DNA of 64,000 nt from Chloroflexota bacterium. Lineage in GTDB: Bacteria > Chloroflexota > Anaerolineae > Caldilineales > Caldilineaceae. Under the pieces are notes generated by a model. It had not been told where the DNA came from and searched no databases. It worked only from the letters and a program-made list of their open reading frames with translations. The DNA is taken from positions 48,391 to 112,390 of the forward strand of contig BOKO01000021.1 of NCBI GenBank assembly GCA_016861025.1, written 5' to 3'. Positions 9,809-19,112 of this stretch are shown here, piece after piece. The position numbers and the translations under genes are program-made. The first letter of the stretch is position 1. Each line of letters opens with the position of its first letter.

Positions 9809-11116
9809 ATGCACTTTACCCGCTCCAGAGAATATCAGGTGAAAAGTCATCATTTGATTCCAGGCGGTGCGCACACGTACGCCAAAGGCGACGACCAATA
9901 TCCTGAACTTGCTCCCGGCTTCATCGTCCGCGGTGAGGGGTGCCACGTGTGGGATGTAGATGATAACGAGTATATCGAATATGGAATGGGGCTGCGTTCG
10001 GTGACGTTGGGGCATGGTTATCGATCCGTCGTCGAAGCAGCCTATCGACAGATGCAGCTTGGCGTCAACTTTGTGCGACCGTCTATTATCGAAGTGGAGG
10101 CGGCCGAACATCTACTCACTCTACTGGGCGCTGGTGAGATGGTGAAATTTGGCAAGAATGGCTCGGATGTGACCACGGCTGCGGTGAAGCTGGCGCGCGC
10201 ACACACAGGGCGTGACATGATCGCCATCTGCGCCGAACATCCCTTCTTTTCGGTGGATGATTGGTTCATCGGCAGTACGGCAATGGCTGCCGGAATTCCG
10301 GAGTCGACGCGCGCTGCGACCGTCAAGTTCCATTACAACGACATTGCCAGCCTGGCTGCATTGTTTGAACGTTATCCTAACCAGATTGCAGGCGTTGTCA
10401 TGGAGGCGGAGACGGTCGAGCCGCCGCGTGACGGGTTTCTTCAACAGGTGCAGAGGCTTTGTCATCGTCATGGCGCCTTGTTCATCCTGGATGAGATTAT
10501 CACCGGATTTCGCTGGCATGTGCGCGGCGCTCAATTTGTGCATGACATTCAGCCCGATCTTTCCACCTTTGGCAAGGCGCTTGGCAACGGCTTCTCGATT
10601 TCGGCGTTGGTCGGCCGGCGCGATGTCATGGAATTGGGCGGTTTGCATCACGACAAAGAGCGGGTCTTTCTTCTCTCCACGACCTACGGCGCTGAAACCT
10701 CGAGTCTGGCCGCTGCGCTCGAGGTGATGCGCATCTATGAACAGGAGCCGGTGATCGAGCACCTGCATCGCCAGGGCAACCGGCTCATCGACGGCGTCAA
10801 CGATGCGATCGCCGAGAACAAATTGGAGGAGTACTTCCAACTCGCCGGGCGTCCCTGCAATCTGATTTATGTGACGCGTGACGCTGCCAGAGAGCGATCT
10901 CAGGCATTTCGCACTCTATTCTTGCAAGAGACGATCAAACGCGGTCTGCTGATGCCGTCTTTGGTAGTCAGCTATGCTCACACCGATGAGGATATTGACC
11001 GCACCATCGCCGGAATTGCCGGTGCGCTGCGCGTCTATCGGCAGGCGCTGGATGGCGGCGTCGAGCGCTTTCTTGTTGGCCGGCCCGTGAAACCGGTGTT
11101 CAGAACGTTCAATTAG
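9809..11116 (+). CDS. Class III (glutamate-1-semialdehyde mutase-like) aminotransferase
   Basis: A PLP aminotransferase of 435 residues. It shows HLIPGGAHTYAKG at the N-terminus (the GSA-aminomutase signature), VKFGKNGSDVTTAAVKLAR, FILDEIITGFRW (Asp binding the pyridine nitrogen) and STFGKALGNGF with the Schiff-base lysine at about residue 256. Standalone relatives in polysaccharide loci aminate keto-sugars rather than make haem precursors. The context (keto-sugar enzymes, cytidylyltransferase) supports that here, as inference. ATG 9809 is chosen because TTGAGG at 9797-9802 gives proper ribosome-binding spacing; TTG 9797 would start inside that site. Confidence 0.85.
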   Translation: MHFTRSREYQVKSHHLIPGGAHTYAKGDDQYPELAPGFIVRGEGCHVWDVDDNEYIEYGMGLRSVTLGHGYRSVVEAAYRQMQLGVNFVRPSIIEVEAAEHLLTLLGAGEMVKFGKNGSDVTTAAVKLARAHTGRDMIAICAEHPFFSVDDWFIGSTAMAAGIPESTRAATVKFHYNDIASLAALFERYPNQIAGVVMEAETVEPPRDGFLQQVQRLCHRHGALFILDEIITGFRWHVRGAQFVHDIQPDLSTFGKALGNGFSISALVGRRDVMELGGLHHDKERVFLLSTTYGAETSSLAAALEVMRIYEQEPVIEHLHRQGNRLIDGVNDAIAENKLEEYFQLAGRPCNLIYVTRDAARERSQAFRTLFLQETIKRGLLMPSLVVSYAHTDEDIDRTIAGIAGALRVYRQALDGGVERFLVGRPVKPVFRTFN

Positions 11117-11126
11117 GAGCAAGATC

Positions 11127-11987
11127 ATGAAGGTCGTTCTTTTCTGCGGCGGATTGGGGACGCGTCTCAAGGAATACTCCGAGACAATTCCGAAGCCAAT
11201 GGTCGATATTGGGTATCGGCCGATCATGTGGCACCTAATGAAATATTATGCCAGCTTTGGACACACCGATTTTATCTTGTGTCTGGGCTATCGCGGCGAT
11301 ATCATCAAGAACTATTTTCTCAATTACAATGAGTGTCTATCGAATAATTTCGTGCTGTCGGACGGCGGTCGCACCGTGCATCTGCTTGATCATGACATCT
11401 CTGACTGGACGATCACATTCGTCGACACTGGACTGAACTCGAACATCGGCCAGCGACTCCTGGCGGTGCGCGAGTTTCTGGCTGGCGACAGGGTCTTTAT
11501 GGCAAACTATGCCGATGGGCTCACCGACCTCAATCTTGAAGAGTACACGCAATACTTTTTTGCGCAGGATAAGATTGCCAGTTTCTTGTGTGTCCAGCCG
11601 CCACAGAGTTTTCACGTGGTTTCGGTGCGCGATGACAATCTCGTCGGCAGCATTGCTGCTGCGCAGGAGGTGGATCTGTGGATCAATGGTGGCTTCTTTA
11701 TTTTTCGTCAAGAGATTTTTGACTATATGAACGAAGGTGAAGAGCTGGTGGTGGAGCCATTTCAACGTCTCATCGCTCGGGAACAACTGATCGGCTACCG
11801 TCACCGCGGTTTCTGGGCGTGCATGGACACCTTCAAGGAGAAAAAGATGTTCGACGATATGGTTGCGCGCGGTTATATGCCATGGACGCGACCGCAACGC
11901 CAGAACCTGGTCGCCAGACGCCAGGCGATTGGGTTGAACACGCACGTCATGCGCGTCGACATGCCCAAAGTGAGCATACATGGCTGA
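11127..11987 (+). CDS. rfbF: Glucose-1-phosphate cytidylyltransferase-like nucleotidyltransferase
   Basis: A 286-residue nucleotidyltransferase close to RfbF. It shows VVLFCGGLGTRLKEYSETIPKPMVDIG at the N-terminus (GGxGTRL and PKPM phosphate-binding motifs), IMWHLMKYYASFGHTDFILCLGYRG, ANYADGLTDL (metal Asp) and FWACMDTFKEKKMFDDM. RfbF makes CDP-glucose from CTP and glucose-1-phosphate; the true sugar may be a modified hexose. AGGAG precedes ATG by seven bases. The 3' end overlaps the PIG-L gene by eight bases. With the upstream aminotransferase it suggests that a CDP- or NDP-activated amino sugar is built here. Confidence 0.82.
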   Translation: MKVVLFCGGLGTRLKEYSETIPKPMVDIGYRPIMWHLMKYYASFGHTDFILCLGYRGDIIKNYFLNYNECLSNNFVLSDGGRTVHLLDHDISDWTITFVDTGLNSNIGQRLLAVREFLAGDRVFMANYADGLTDLNLEEYTQYFFAQDKIASFLCVQPPQSFHVVSVRDDNLVGSIAAAQEVDLWINGGFFIFRQEIFDYMNEGEELVVEPFQRLIAREQLIGYRHRGFWACMDTFKEKKMFDDMVARGYMPWTRPQRQNLVARRQAIGLNTHVMRVDMPKVSIHG

Positions 11988-12636
11988 TCTCACTCTGAGT
12001 GCTGACCGCACTCTGCCCTTGCGCATTCTGTGTCTGGGAGCGCACAGCGACGATATCGAGATCGGCTGCGGCGGGACATTGCTCAAACTCAGCCACTCTT
12101 ACGCAGATCTCCATGTTCGCTGGATTGTGTTCAGCGCTGACCAGGATCGTCGGCGTGAGGCGGAGGAAAGTGCAGCTGCCTTTCTGGAGGGCGTCGCCGC
12201 TCGCCAGGTGAATATCCTTGATTTTCGCGATGGGTATTTCCCATATGATGGCGCGGCCATCAAAGACTACTTCGAACAACTGAAAGCAGAGATGCAGCCT
12301 GATCTGATTTTCACCCATTGCCGCTATGATCTCCACCAGGATCACCGCACGCTCTGCGACCTGACATGGAACACGTATCGGAGTCACCTGATCCTGGAAT
12401 ACGAAATCGCCAAGTACGACGGCGATTTGGGCGCACCGAATGTCTTTATGGGTCTCGATGCAGCGTTGTGTGAGCGCAAGGTGAACTATTTGCTCCAATT
12501 TTTCGGCACTCAACGCAGCAAACACTGGTTCACGCGCGAGACGTTCATGGCATTGATGCGGCTGCGTGGCGTCGAGGCAAAAGCAACCGGTGGCTACGCC
12601 GAAGCGTTTTATGGCCGAAAAATTGAGTTGGCGTAG
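11980..12636 (+). CDS. PIG-L family (LmbE-like) deacetylase
   Basis: A 218-residue zinc deacetylase of the PIG-L/LmbE family. LCLGAHSDDIEIGCGGTLL (His22, Asp24, Asp25) is the AHPDD-type metal and catalytic motif. FTHCRYDLHQDHRTL gives the distal HxxDH ligand. Family members remove N-acetyl groups from GlcNAc-type sugars. In this cassette it may deacetylate an amino-sugar intermediate so that another acyl group can be added. It overlaps the cytidylyltransferase gene and ends the GC-rich sugar-nucleotide block. No signal peptide is present; it should act in the cytoplasm. Confidence 0.87.
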   Translation: MADLTLSADRTLPLRILCLGAHSDDIEIGCGGTLLKLSHSYADLHVRWIVFSADQDRRREAEESAAAFLEGVAARQVNILDFRDGYFPYDGAAIKDYFEQLKAEMQPDLIFTHCRYDLHQDHRTLCDLTWNTYRSHLILEYEIAKYDGDLGAPNVFMGLDAALCERKVNYLLQFFGTQRSKHWFTRETFMALMRLRGVEAKATGGYAEAFYGRKIELA

Positions 12637-12661
12637 AACTACCTGCTGACAGCAGGCGGAA

Positions 12662-13426
12662 ATGGACGAATCGATGGGCGACAGTTTACTAGGACGGATG
12701 CGCAGTGCATTGAATTACCTGATGCGTCCCATTGGCTTTGAGGTGGTTCGAACGCATCGCTGGGATGAACCTCGCACGTATATTCCATTCAAGCCAACGC
12801 TGGCAGGTGCGAAAAAAGCAGGTTTGTCAGTAGGTGACTATATTGACAAAACACACAACGTCCTCGGCACAACGCAAGAAACCATGGACCAAATGCAGAA
12901 GTTGGGTGTGTTCGAACACACAATTGATCGGGTGTGTGAGATTGGACCGGGTTCCGGTCGCTATCTTGAAAAAACATTGACCTATTGCCGACCTTCGCAC
13001 TACGAAATCTATGAAACCGCGCAAGACTGGGCGCAGTGGCTGATACGGCAATACCCCGTCGTTTTGCGACCTACTGACGGAAACTCTCTATCTGCCACTC
13101 AATCAGCATCCATCGATCTTCTGCAAGCGCACAAAGTGTTTTCGGTGACTCCCTTCCTGACTACAATGCGTTATCTTGCTGAGTGTGTGCGCGTGCTTCG
13201 TCCCGGAGGCAAGTTGGTGTTCGATCTGATCACAGATGAGTGCATGGATGATCCTGCACTCGAACGTTGGATGGCGACAGGGCCTCTCGCCGGCACATTC
13301 CCTTCAGTTGTTTCAAGGCAGTACGCTATCCGATTCTTCTCTACGCGGGGTTTCAGGTTGGATGGAGAGTTCAGAGTCGCCTACATGCCTGGAACGTCAA
13401 ACTACTTCGTCTTCACGAAATTCTAG
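12662..13426 (+). CDS. Class I SAM-dependent methyltransferase
   Basis: A 254-residue Rossmann methyltransferase. VCEIGPGSGRYLEKTL (about residues 90-105) is motif I. LQAHKVFSVTPFLTTMRYLAECVRVLRPGGKLVFDLI gives the post-motif and motif III helix-strand pattern of Methyltransf_11-type enzymes. The substrate is unknown; O-methylation of a capsule sugar fits the surroundings. Base use becomes AT-richer from this gene onward compared with the preceding cassette. An internal frame starting at 13236 belongs to the next gene's upstream extension and is not used. Confidence 0.82.
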   Translation: MDESMGDSLLGRMRSALNYLMRPIGFEVVRTHRWDEPRTYIPFKPTLAGAKKAGLSVGDYIDKTHNVLGTTQETMDQMQKLGVFEHTIDRVCEIGPGSGRYLEKTLTYCRPSHYEIYETAQDWAQWLIRQYPVVLRPTDGNSLSATQSASIDLLQAHKVFSVTPFLTTMRYLAECVRVLRPGGKLVFDLITDECMDDPALERWMATGPLAGTFPSVVSRQYAIRFFSTRGFRLDGEFRVAYMPGTSNYFVFTKF

Positions 13427-13451
13427 CCATCAGGCCAGGAGCGATCCAACG

Positions 13452-15188
13452 ATGAGAATAAACGGCATCATCAAACCAAAGGCTATAGTTCCGGTTGATT
13501 CGGATCGGCATAGTCGTTTGGGGACAATAGTAGCGCGGATTGTTATGTCTGCCATCTTTGTTGTGTTGACGTTATTGGTCGCCAGTTTTATGTTCTGGAG
13601 CACTATGGAGGGTGCTTTGACTGGTGCAAAACAAGCGATTCGCTCGGTTGAGCGGCAGATGCACCATTGGATCAATCTCTATACTGAACTGAACATGGTA
13701 ACTTCGGATGAGTTGCGTGTATATATCGACGTAAATCGCGTTGTCACCGAACACAATAAGCAGGAGGAGTGTCGCCAGAGAGTTCTGGATAACGGTCCAT
13801 TGAGGACGCATCCAGAAAATGGGCGCTATTTTATGGATGGTAGAGGAACGATTGTTTATCTGACAGGGTCACACTACTGGCTAAATCTGCAGGATGGGGT
13901 GTTGACAGATCCCCCACCAGTATTCGACTACACAGGGTATTTGGATTTCCTGGAATCTCAGAACCACAACTTCTTTCGGCTATGGACTTGGGAACAGGCG
14001 AAGTGGGTGGTGGAATGGCACGAACCGTACTATTTTTCACCGATGCCCTATGAGCGGACAGGACCTGGAACAGCGCTGGATGGAAAGCCAAAGTTCGATT
14101 TGACGAAATTCAATCAGGCGTACTTTGACCGGTTACGAGAGCGGGTTATTGAAGCAGGTGAACGAGGAATGTATGTTTCGGTGATGTTGTTTAACGGATG
14201 GAGTACATCATATCCGAAGGGGTTCTATCAGTTGGCGAATCCATGGGAAGGGCATCCATACAATGCTGCGAACAATATCAACGGGATCGATGGAGATGTA
14301 AACGACGACAATAGCGGCGGGGAGAGTCATACACTAGTGAATCCGGCGGTGACGGAATTGCAGGAGGCGTATGTCAGGAAGGTGATCGACACCGTGAACG
14401 ATCTGGACAACGTGCTGTATGAGATCAGCAACGAGAGTGATGGTGGATCAGAACAGTGGCAATACCACATGATCAACCTGATCAAGAGCTATGAAGCAAC
14501 GAAGCCGAAACAGCATCCAGTGGGAATGACGGTTGAGTGGCCCGGCGGCGACAACCAGGATTTGTTCAATAGCCCTGCGGACTGGATCTCGCCGAATGGC
14601 AGCCTGGACGACCCTCCAGCAGCGGATGGAAGCAAGGTGATCATTGACGATACGGATCATTTATGTGGGATATGCGGTGACCGGATGTGGGTGTGGAAGA
14701 GCTTTACGCGAGGTAGAAATCCTATTTTTATGGATCAGTATGACGACAGTTATAAGCTGGATGGCGGTGGATATGATCCGAACAATGCCAACGACGTCAG
14801 TCTGCGCAAGAACCTTGGGTATACGCGGATGTATGCAGATCGGATGAATTTAGCAGGGATGAGACCGCGCGGTGACTTGAGTTCAACGGGGTATGTACTG
14901 GCAAATCCGGGGATGAGTGGAGCGGAGTATCTGGTTTACGCACCAAACGGCGGCGAATTTACAGTGGATTTGAGGGGTGTGAGCGGGATGGTGAGTGTCG
15001 AGTGGTTCAATCCAGAGAGCGGGGTGAAGACGGCTGCAGCGGCTGTGAGTGGTGGCGCCAATCGTTCCTTCACTCCTCCCTTCTCTGGCGACGCGGTCTT
15101 GTACCTTGTAAGTGTTGATGCACCGCCAGAGACGCCGACACCCTCTCCACCAGATTTCAATCTGTATTTGCCTGGAATCACGCGGTAA
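13452..15188 (+). CDS. Surface-anchored glycoside-hydrolase-like protein with collagen-binding-like domain
   Basis: A 578-residue protein. One membrane helix (about residues 28-50) comes first, and the rest is extracytoplasmic. A TIM-barrel glycosidase-like domain starts at GRYFMDGRGTIVYLTGSHYW. It shows FFRLWTWEQAKWV, and LYEISNES with Glu328 in the NE position expected for the acid/base of clan GH-A. The domain near residues 490-550 (EYLVYAPNGGEFTVDLRG...VEWFNPESG) resembles the 'putative collagen-binding domain of a collagenase' that follows such barrels. A short Pro/Thr linker leads to the terminal LYLPGITR. AGGAG at 13437-13441 supports ATG 13452. Substrate unknown; polysaccharide trimming at the surface is likely. 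Confidence 0.78.
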   Translation: MRINGIIKPKAIVPVDSDRHSRLGTIVARIVMSAIFVVLTLLVASFMFWSTMEGALTGAKQAIRSVERQMHHWINLYTELNMVTSDELRVYIDVNRVVTEHNKQEECRQRVLDNGPLRTHPENGRYFMDGRGTIVYLTGSHYWLNLQDGVLTDPPPVFDYTGYLDFLESQNHNFFRLWTWEQAKWVVEWHEPYYFSPMPYERTGPGTALDGKPKFDLTKFNQAYFDRLRERVIEAGERGMYVSVMLFNGWSTSYPKGFYQLANPWEGHPYNAANNINGIDGDVNDDNSGGESHTLVNPAVTELQEAYVRKVIDTVNDLDNVLYEISNESDGGSEQWQYHMINLIKSYEATKPKQHPVGMTVEWPGGDNQDLFNSPADWISPNGSLDDPPAADGSKVIIDDTDHLCGICGDRMWVWKSFTRGRNPIFMDQYDDSYKLDGGGYDPNNANDVSLRKNLGYTRMYADRMNLAGMRPRGDLSSTGYVLANPGMSGAEYLVYAPNGGEFTVDLRGVSGMVSVEWFNPESGVKTAAAAVSGGANRSFTPPFSGDAVLYLVSVDAPPETPTPSPPDFNLYLPGITR

Positions 15189-15429
15189 GATTAAAGCTGG
15201 TTGAATTGTCAGCAACTTGCAAGTTTTCCCACTCACTCTTTCTTTTATACTCTGTTGGAAATAAGTTGGGCGTCCGCGTGGTGTCAAAGACCTAACAATC
15301 CAAGCCATTGCTGCTATTTCCACCGAGAAACTTCTTCGGAGGGCGCGAAGACCACGATGTCCCCTGCTTTTGTAAGTGGCCTTTATAACAAGATGATAGC
15401 CAAACTCCAGTTGGCGGAATGGAGCCTAA

Positions 15430-16395
15430 ATGACTCGCCGTTATCTGATTTTCTCCAGCGTATCTCTTCTGGTAAGTCTGTTTCTTTTATTGCATAGTCC
15501 GTCGATTAGTTCTGCGCAATCGCCAGGCGTCTCAGCGTTGGTGACATGGACATGCACGGGGAGTCCGTGTGACTGGGGCAGTCCGTTGAGTGGTCATGCA
15601 GTGGTGTGGCCTGCGGAGTTGGATGCGTCGAGCGTCCGTTTGGGGTACACGACATCGGCTGGGGTCTATGTGCCGGCGAGCACAGGGAGTGGCGTGACGA
15701 TCCAGGTGACCTCTGGGACGGCGAGTGTGTATGCGGGTCTACCGGAAGCGTCGTCGCACCGGTTTGTGGCGACGCTGAATGCAGGTGAGTCGTATGTGGT
15801 GACAGGGTTGGCAGCGGGTGAGGTGTTGAGTGTACAGAGTGGGAACGCCTTCGCCTATGCATTGACATTGCCTGCGCCACCCACAGAGACGCCAGCGCCG
15901 ACGCCAACCGAGACGCCGACGGCCACCCCGACCGAGCCAACCTGCACAGACCCATTGACATGCAATCCTGTTTCAGCAATTCCAGCCTATTGGCAATGTA
16001 ATGTCGCTGGCTGCTCAGACCCCCCTTGGCTAGGCGCAGTGATTACGTGGCCGTGGTGGGCAGCCTACGAAAACAATGCCCGCGCTGGTGATCAATCGAG
16101 AACAGTCTTCTCAACTCAAGGGGAGATGCTATATCCTTATATGGGGGCGTGGGCAACAGGTTGTGAAGTAACAGCCATTGCCGGGACGACACTAATTATT
16201 GAGTGGGAGCGCGGCACCGATGTTTGGCGGGCGACATATCTGCAGCCAGGAGAAAGCTACACAATTTCGCTCTCTGGCTCGGAAGATGGGGCAATGATCG
16301 AAGGAATCGATGGTTTGTTGGAGCCGTTTAGCGTTTCACTCAACAATTGCAACCCTCAGAACATTCGAGCAGTCGAGCCAGATGTCGGTGAGTAA
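15430..16395 (+). CDS. Secreted two-domain protein of unknown function
   Basis: A 321-residue protein with a clear signal peptide (about residues 1-31, ending SISSAQS). Two related modules are joined by a Pro/Thr linker (PTETPAPTPTETPTATPTEP, about residues 150-175). Both open with W-x-C-x(4)-C, then G-x(2)-V-x-WP, and both end with an acidic sheet containing GESY. I see this as an internal duplication of a domain I cannot name. The protein lacks the LP-type tail seen in its neighbours. It lies downstream of the glycoside-hydrolase-like gene and upstream of a probable terminator at 16529-16566. Confidence 0.65.
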   Translation: MTRRYLIFSSVSLLVSLFLLLHSPSISSAQSPGVSALVTWTCTGSPCDWGSPLSGHAVVWPAELDASSVRLGYTTSAGVYVPASTGSGVTIQVTSGTASVYAGLPEASSHRFVATLNAGESYVVTGLAAGEVLSVQSGNAFAYALTLPAPPTETPAPTPTETPTATPTEPTCTDPLTCNPVSAIPAYWQCNVAGCSDPPWLGAVITWPWWAAYENNARAGDQSRTVFSTQGEMLYPYMGAWATGCEVTAIAGTTLIIEWERGTDVWRATYLQPGESYTISLSGSEDGAMIEGIDGLLEPFSVSLNNCNPQNIRAVEPDVGE

Positions 16396-16890
16396 GATGC
16401 CCCTGCCGCCCATCTTGAGATAACGGCAGTCATGATTCAAACGTGACTCATCCTGAATTATGGAGGAAGGCGTGATTTAGGGAGGGAGTCGGGAGCGCAT
16501 CTCAGAGTTTGGTAAGTGCAAAGGGTAGAGCGGCGTCGAGAGATCTTGGCGCCGCTTGTTGTTTCTATGGCGCCAATGTTGCAAGAAGAATGAGTAAAGT
16601 CCATCAAACAGAGATGCAAGGAGGGAATATAGGGGTTATCCCAGATGATTTGGAGCGCCGTTGGATTACGTGTTCGTATGTGAAAAATGGGCGAAATTAC
16701 CTATATACCCAATCAATTATGGGTGGTACACTGAATGAAGACTGGCGACAGACATCTTTCAGTCTGAGAAGACGAGTAATCACGCTGTGGTTCCTCATCG
16801 CCTGCATGTTTCTGCTAGAAGCGCAAAAGACATGGCTGTCGTCCTCGGGCGCACCTTGAAGACTTGATCTCTGGCAAGCAGGGGGTGCAC
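16396..16890. other. Intergenic region without a convincing gene
   Basis: This 495-base gap holds a probable terminator (16529-16566) and no credible coding sequence. A + strand frame of 116 codons (16509-16859) crosses the terminator and has no ribosome binding site or family motif. The downstream half is AT-rich and probably contains the promoter of the DUF4114 protein gene, but I see no clear -35/-10 pair. Confidence 0.55.
16529..16566 (+). terminator. Probable intrinsic terminator
   Basis: AGCGGCGTC (16529-16537) pairs with GGCGCCGCT (16548-16556), giving a nine-base-pair stem with one GU pair and a ten-base loop. The T-rich stretch TGTTGTTTCT follows. It lies 134 bases after the stop of the two-domain secreted protein gene. 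Confidence 0.55.
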
Positions 16891-19029
16891 ATGAAAATTT
16901 ATGTTCGTTGCTTGGCAATCACTGCGGCGTTAGTGCTTTTCCTGATGATCCCATCGTATGTCCATGCGGATCCATTGTTGCCGTTGCCGAGAATCCCGAT
17001 CGGTGGTGACCAGGATGATCCGCTCGATCCGCCACGACTCAACGATCCGGACTTTACGCATATCCCCGATGTGCAGTTGTTCACCGTACCTGGAGAGGGG
17101 GCGACTGAGCTTACGTTTGATTTTGTGTACCGCGCGGCAGCCATGAATAGCGAGTTTGGTTACTTTCGTGTGGATGATCCTAGCGGAGCCATCAATGGCA
17201 TGGCGCCAGGCGCGCCTGGTTATCTTGCTGCGGCGCTTGCCCGTGCGGTCGCCATTTTCGAGAGTGGCACCGACGCAAGTGCACCGGATGTTCACGTCTC
17301 TCTCGCTGGTAGGGATCACTTGGCTTTCTTCATTGTTCAGGATGCCACACTTGCAGCACTGAAAGCTAACAATCCGCAGAATCTTCGCGACCGAAGCCCA
17401 CGAGCCTATTTCTCTCTCGATATTCTGAATCCGGATGGCATGGATCATTTCATCGGGTTTCGCAATCGAATTGCCGGTATTACACAATTTGGATTTGAAG
17501 ATATGGATGGTGGGGGTGACCAGGATTTCGACGATATTGTCTACAACATCAACGCCTATCTACAACCTCTACCCAGTCCCGCCGCGCGTAATATCGTCTT
17601 TGTACGCAGCATGGATAGTCTGGGGGACTGCAATGGCGCAGATCAATGGATGGAAGATTACATCAGGTCGTCCGATTTTCAGCAGTCATTCGGCTCCGTG
17701 CTGGTGGGCGCCCTGATGCACTTTAATTATGGGGACGGCGGCATGTACGTCTGCCCGACGGCAGCGCCTGCTTACGCGCCAGAAGACACCTGTGACGGCA
17801 TTGTCAAAACCGCCGACGAACTGAAGGCAGCAATCTCCGAGCATGCTGGAGGAAAAACATCGATTATTGCACATGGAACAGGGGGGCTTGTCGCTGCCTA
17901 TCTGGTCGGCAAGCAGCAGGAGTGGGCAGAGGCAAATGTTGCTAGCGTTGTCGCGTTTGACAGTCCATTGCAAGGGATTACACAGCCCCAGTCATGGGCG
18001 CAGGCGCTCGGCTCGGTCTGCGCCGAGCAGGGAATAGCGCACTCCGGTGGATCAACACTTGCCGACCTCCAGGATACGGGAGAGGTGGCGCTGGCGGCGC
18101 GGGTTGCAGCAGCCGTTGTACCGTTTTACGTCATGGATGCAACGGCAGAGGACGCACCCCAGTTCGAAACCGTTCCGCGTGTGCGGGCAAGGTTGAGCAA
18201 CAGCCGCCCGTTTTCTTCGGCTGCATTGTGCGGGGGCGTCGATGCTCCAGATGAACCGCTGTGCGAACCACCGCTGCCCATTGCGGATGATCACACCAGC
18301 ATTTGGCTACGCCGATATGATGGCAGGGGGCTCGATAAGGCGTATCTTGCGGCGTGTGGCATGCTGAATCGCACCGACTGTCGCTCGTCGTCCATTCCAG
18401 TGCCTCCTCCTGATATACCGGCGGCTGAAATCAGGATTGTCACGTCAACCGCGACTTTAGACCCCGGCATTGTGCGCATCAGATTTGTCGCTGCTTTCAC
18501 TGGATCGGTGTCTATGCGATTGACTGCATCGGACGGGACGATCTACGGGCCTGGTGGCGAAGGGCCGATTGCCGGATATAGTCGATTTGACTCAGGAGAA
18601 GTGTATGAGCTTGTGAATCCAGTGCCAGGTGAGTGGTTGGTCGAATTCATGATTTTTGGGGGTTCCGGCGGTGAGAACGAGATCGTCCTTACCGTCTCGA
18701 TCATCGAATTCGCCGAATCAGCCCACAAACTGGCGCCGATTGCTGTTCTTGCGCATGACATCAGCGGTTATGCTTTCCAATATGTTGTGCTGTCGGGTGT
18801 TGATTCTGTTGATCACGACGGCGCAATCGTCACCTATGAATGGGATGTCGATGGTGATGGCTTTTTCGACTATACGACGACGGCGCCGAAAGTCCTACAT
18901 AGGTATGAACGCGCCTATTCAGGAGAAGTCCTACTCCGAGTAACCGACAACGATGGATTGTCAAGTCAGGATACGGCATTTGCACTGATTGAACAACCAA
19001 GACTGTTTCTTCCCGCAATTAACCACTGA
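16891..19029 (+). CDS. Secreted DUF4114 / lipase-like / PKD multidomain protein
   Basis: A 712-residue exported protein with a signal peptide (MKIYVRCLAITAALVLFLMIPSYVHA). About residues 60-230 form a DUF4114 module ending in FGFEDMDGGGDQDFDDIVY, a calcium-type acidic signature. Residues about 235-480 look like an alpha/beta-hydrolase: TSIIAHGTGGLVAAYLVG has a Thr at the usual Ser nucleophile position (GxSxG becomes HGTGG), so activity is doubtful. Near the C-terminus a PKD-like domain (SVDHDGAIVTYEWDVDGDGFFD) precedes the tail LFLPAINH. The ATG is preceded by GGGGGTG; an in-frame TTG at 16864 would add nine residues ahead of the signal peptide. Probably surface-located; function unknown. Confidence 0.72.
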   Translation: MKIYVRCLAITAALVLFLMIPSYVHADPLLPLPRIPIGGDQDDPLDPPRLNDPDFTHIPDVQLFTVPGEGATELTFDFVYRAAAMNSEFGYFRVDDPSGAINGMAPGAPGYLAAALARAVAIFESGTDASAPDVHVSLAGRDHLAFFIVQDATLAALKANNPQNLRDRSPRAYFSLDILNPDGMDHFIGFRNRIAGITQFGFEDMDGGGDQDFDDIVYNINAYLQPLPSPAARNIVFVRSMDSLGDCNGADQWMEDYIRSSDFQQSFGSVLVGALMHFNYGDGGMYVCPTAAPAYAPEDTCDGIVKTADELKAAISEHAGGKTSIIAHGTGGLVAAYLVGKQQEWAEANVASVVAFDSPLQGITQPQSWAQALGSVCAEQGIAHSGGSTLADLQDTGEVALAARVAAAVVPFYVMDATAEDAPQFETVPRVRARLSNSRPFSSAALCGGVDAPDEPLCEPPLPIADDHTSIWLRRYDGRGLDKAYLAACGMLNRTDCRSSSIPVPPPDIPAAEIRIVTSTATLDPGIVRIRFVAAFTGSVSMRLTASDGTIYGPGGEGPIAGYSRFDSGEVYELVNPVPGEWLVEFMIFGGSGGENEIVLTVSIIEFAESAHKLAPIAVLAHDISGYAFQYVVLSGVDSVDHDGAIVTYEWDVDGDGFFDYTTTAPKVLHRYERAYSGEVLLRVTDNDGLSSQDTAFALIEQPRLFLPAINH

Positions 19030-19112
19030 TCGTCTTTGTCCAAGCCCCGATCCCGATTTCGGTTGACAACAGCTTTGTAAGCTGATTGTCAGTGATACAC
19101 CATGCCCCTGGA

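Noticed and set aside
13236..13451. Upstream extension of the glycoside-hydrolase-like gene
   Set aside because: It overlaps the methyltransferase gene in another frame and lacks any signal or domain; AGGAG supports ATG 13452.
15217..15251. TTGCAA and TATACT as a promoter before the two-domain secreted gene
   Set aside because: The spacing is 23 bases, too long, and no extended -10 TG is present.
16509..16859. A 116-codon + strand frame
   Set aside because: It spans a probable terminator and has no ribosome site, motifs or normal composition.
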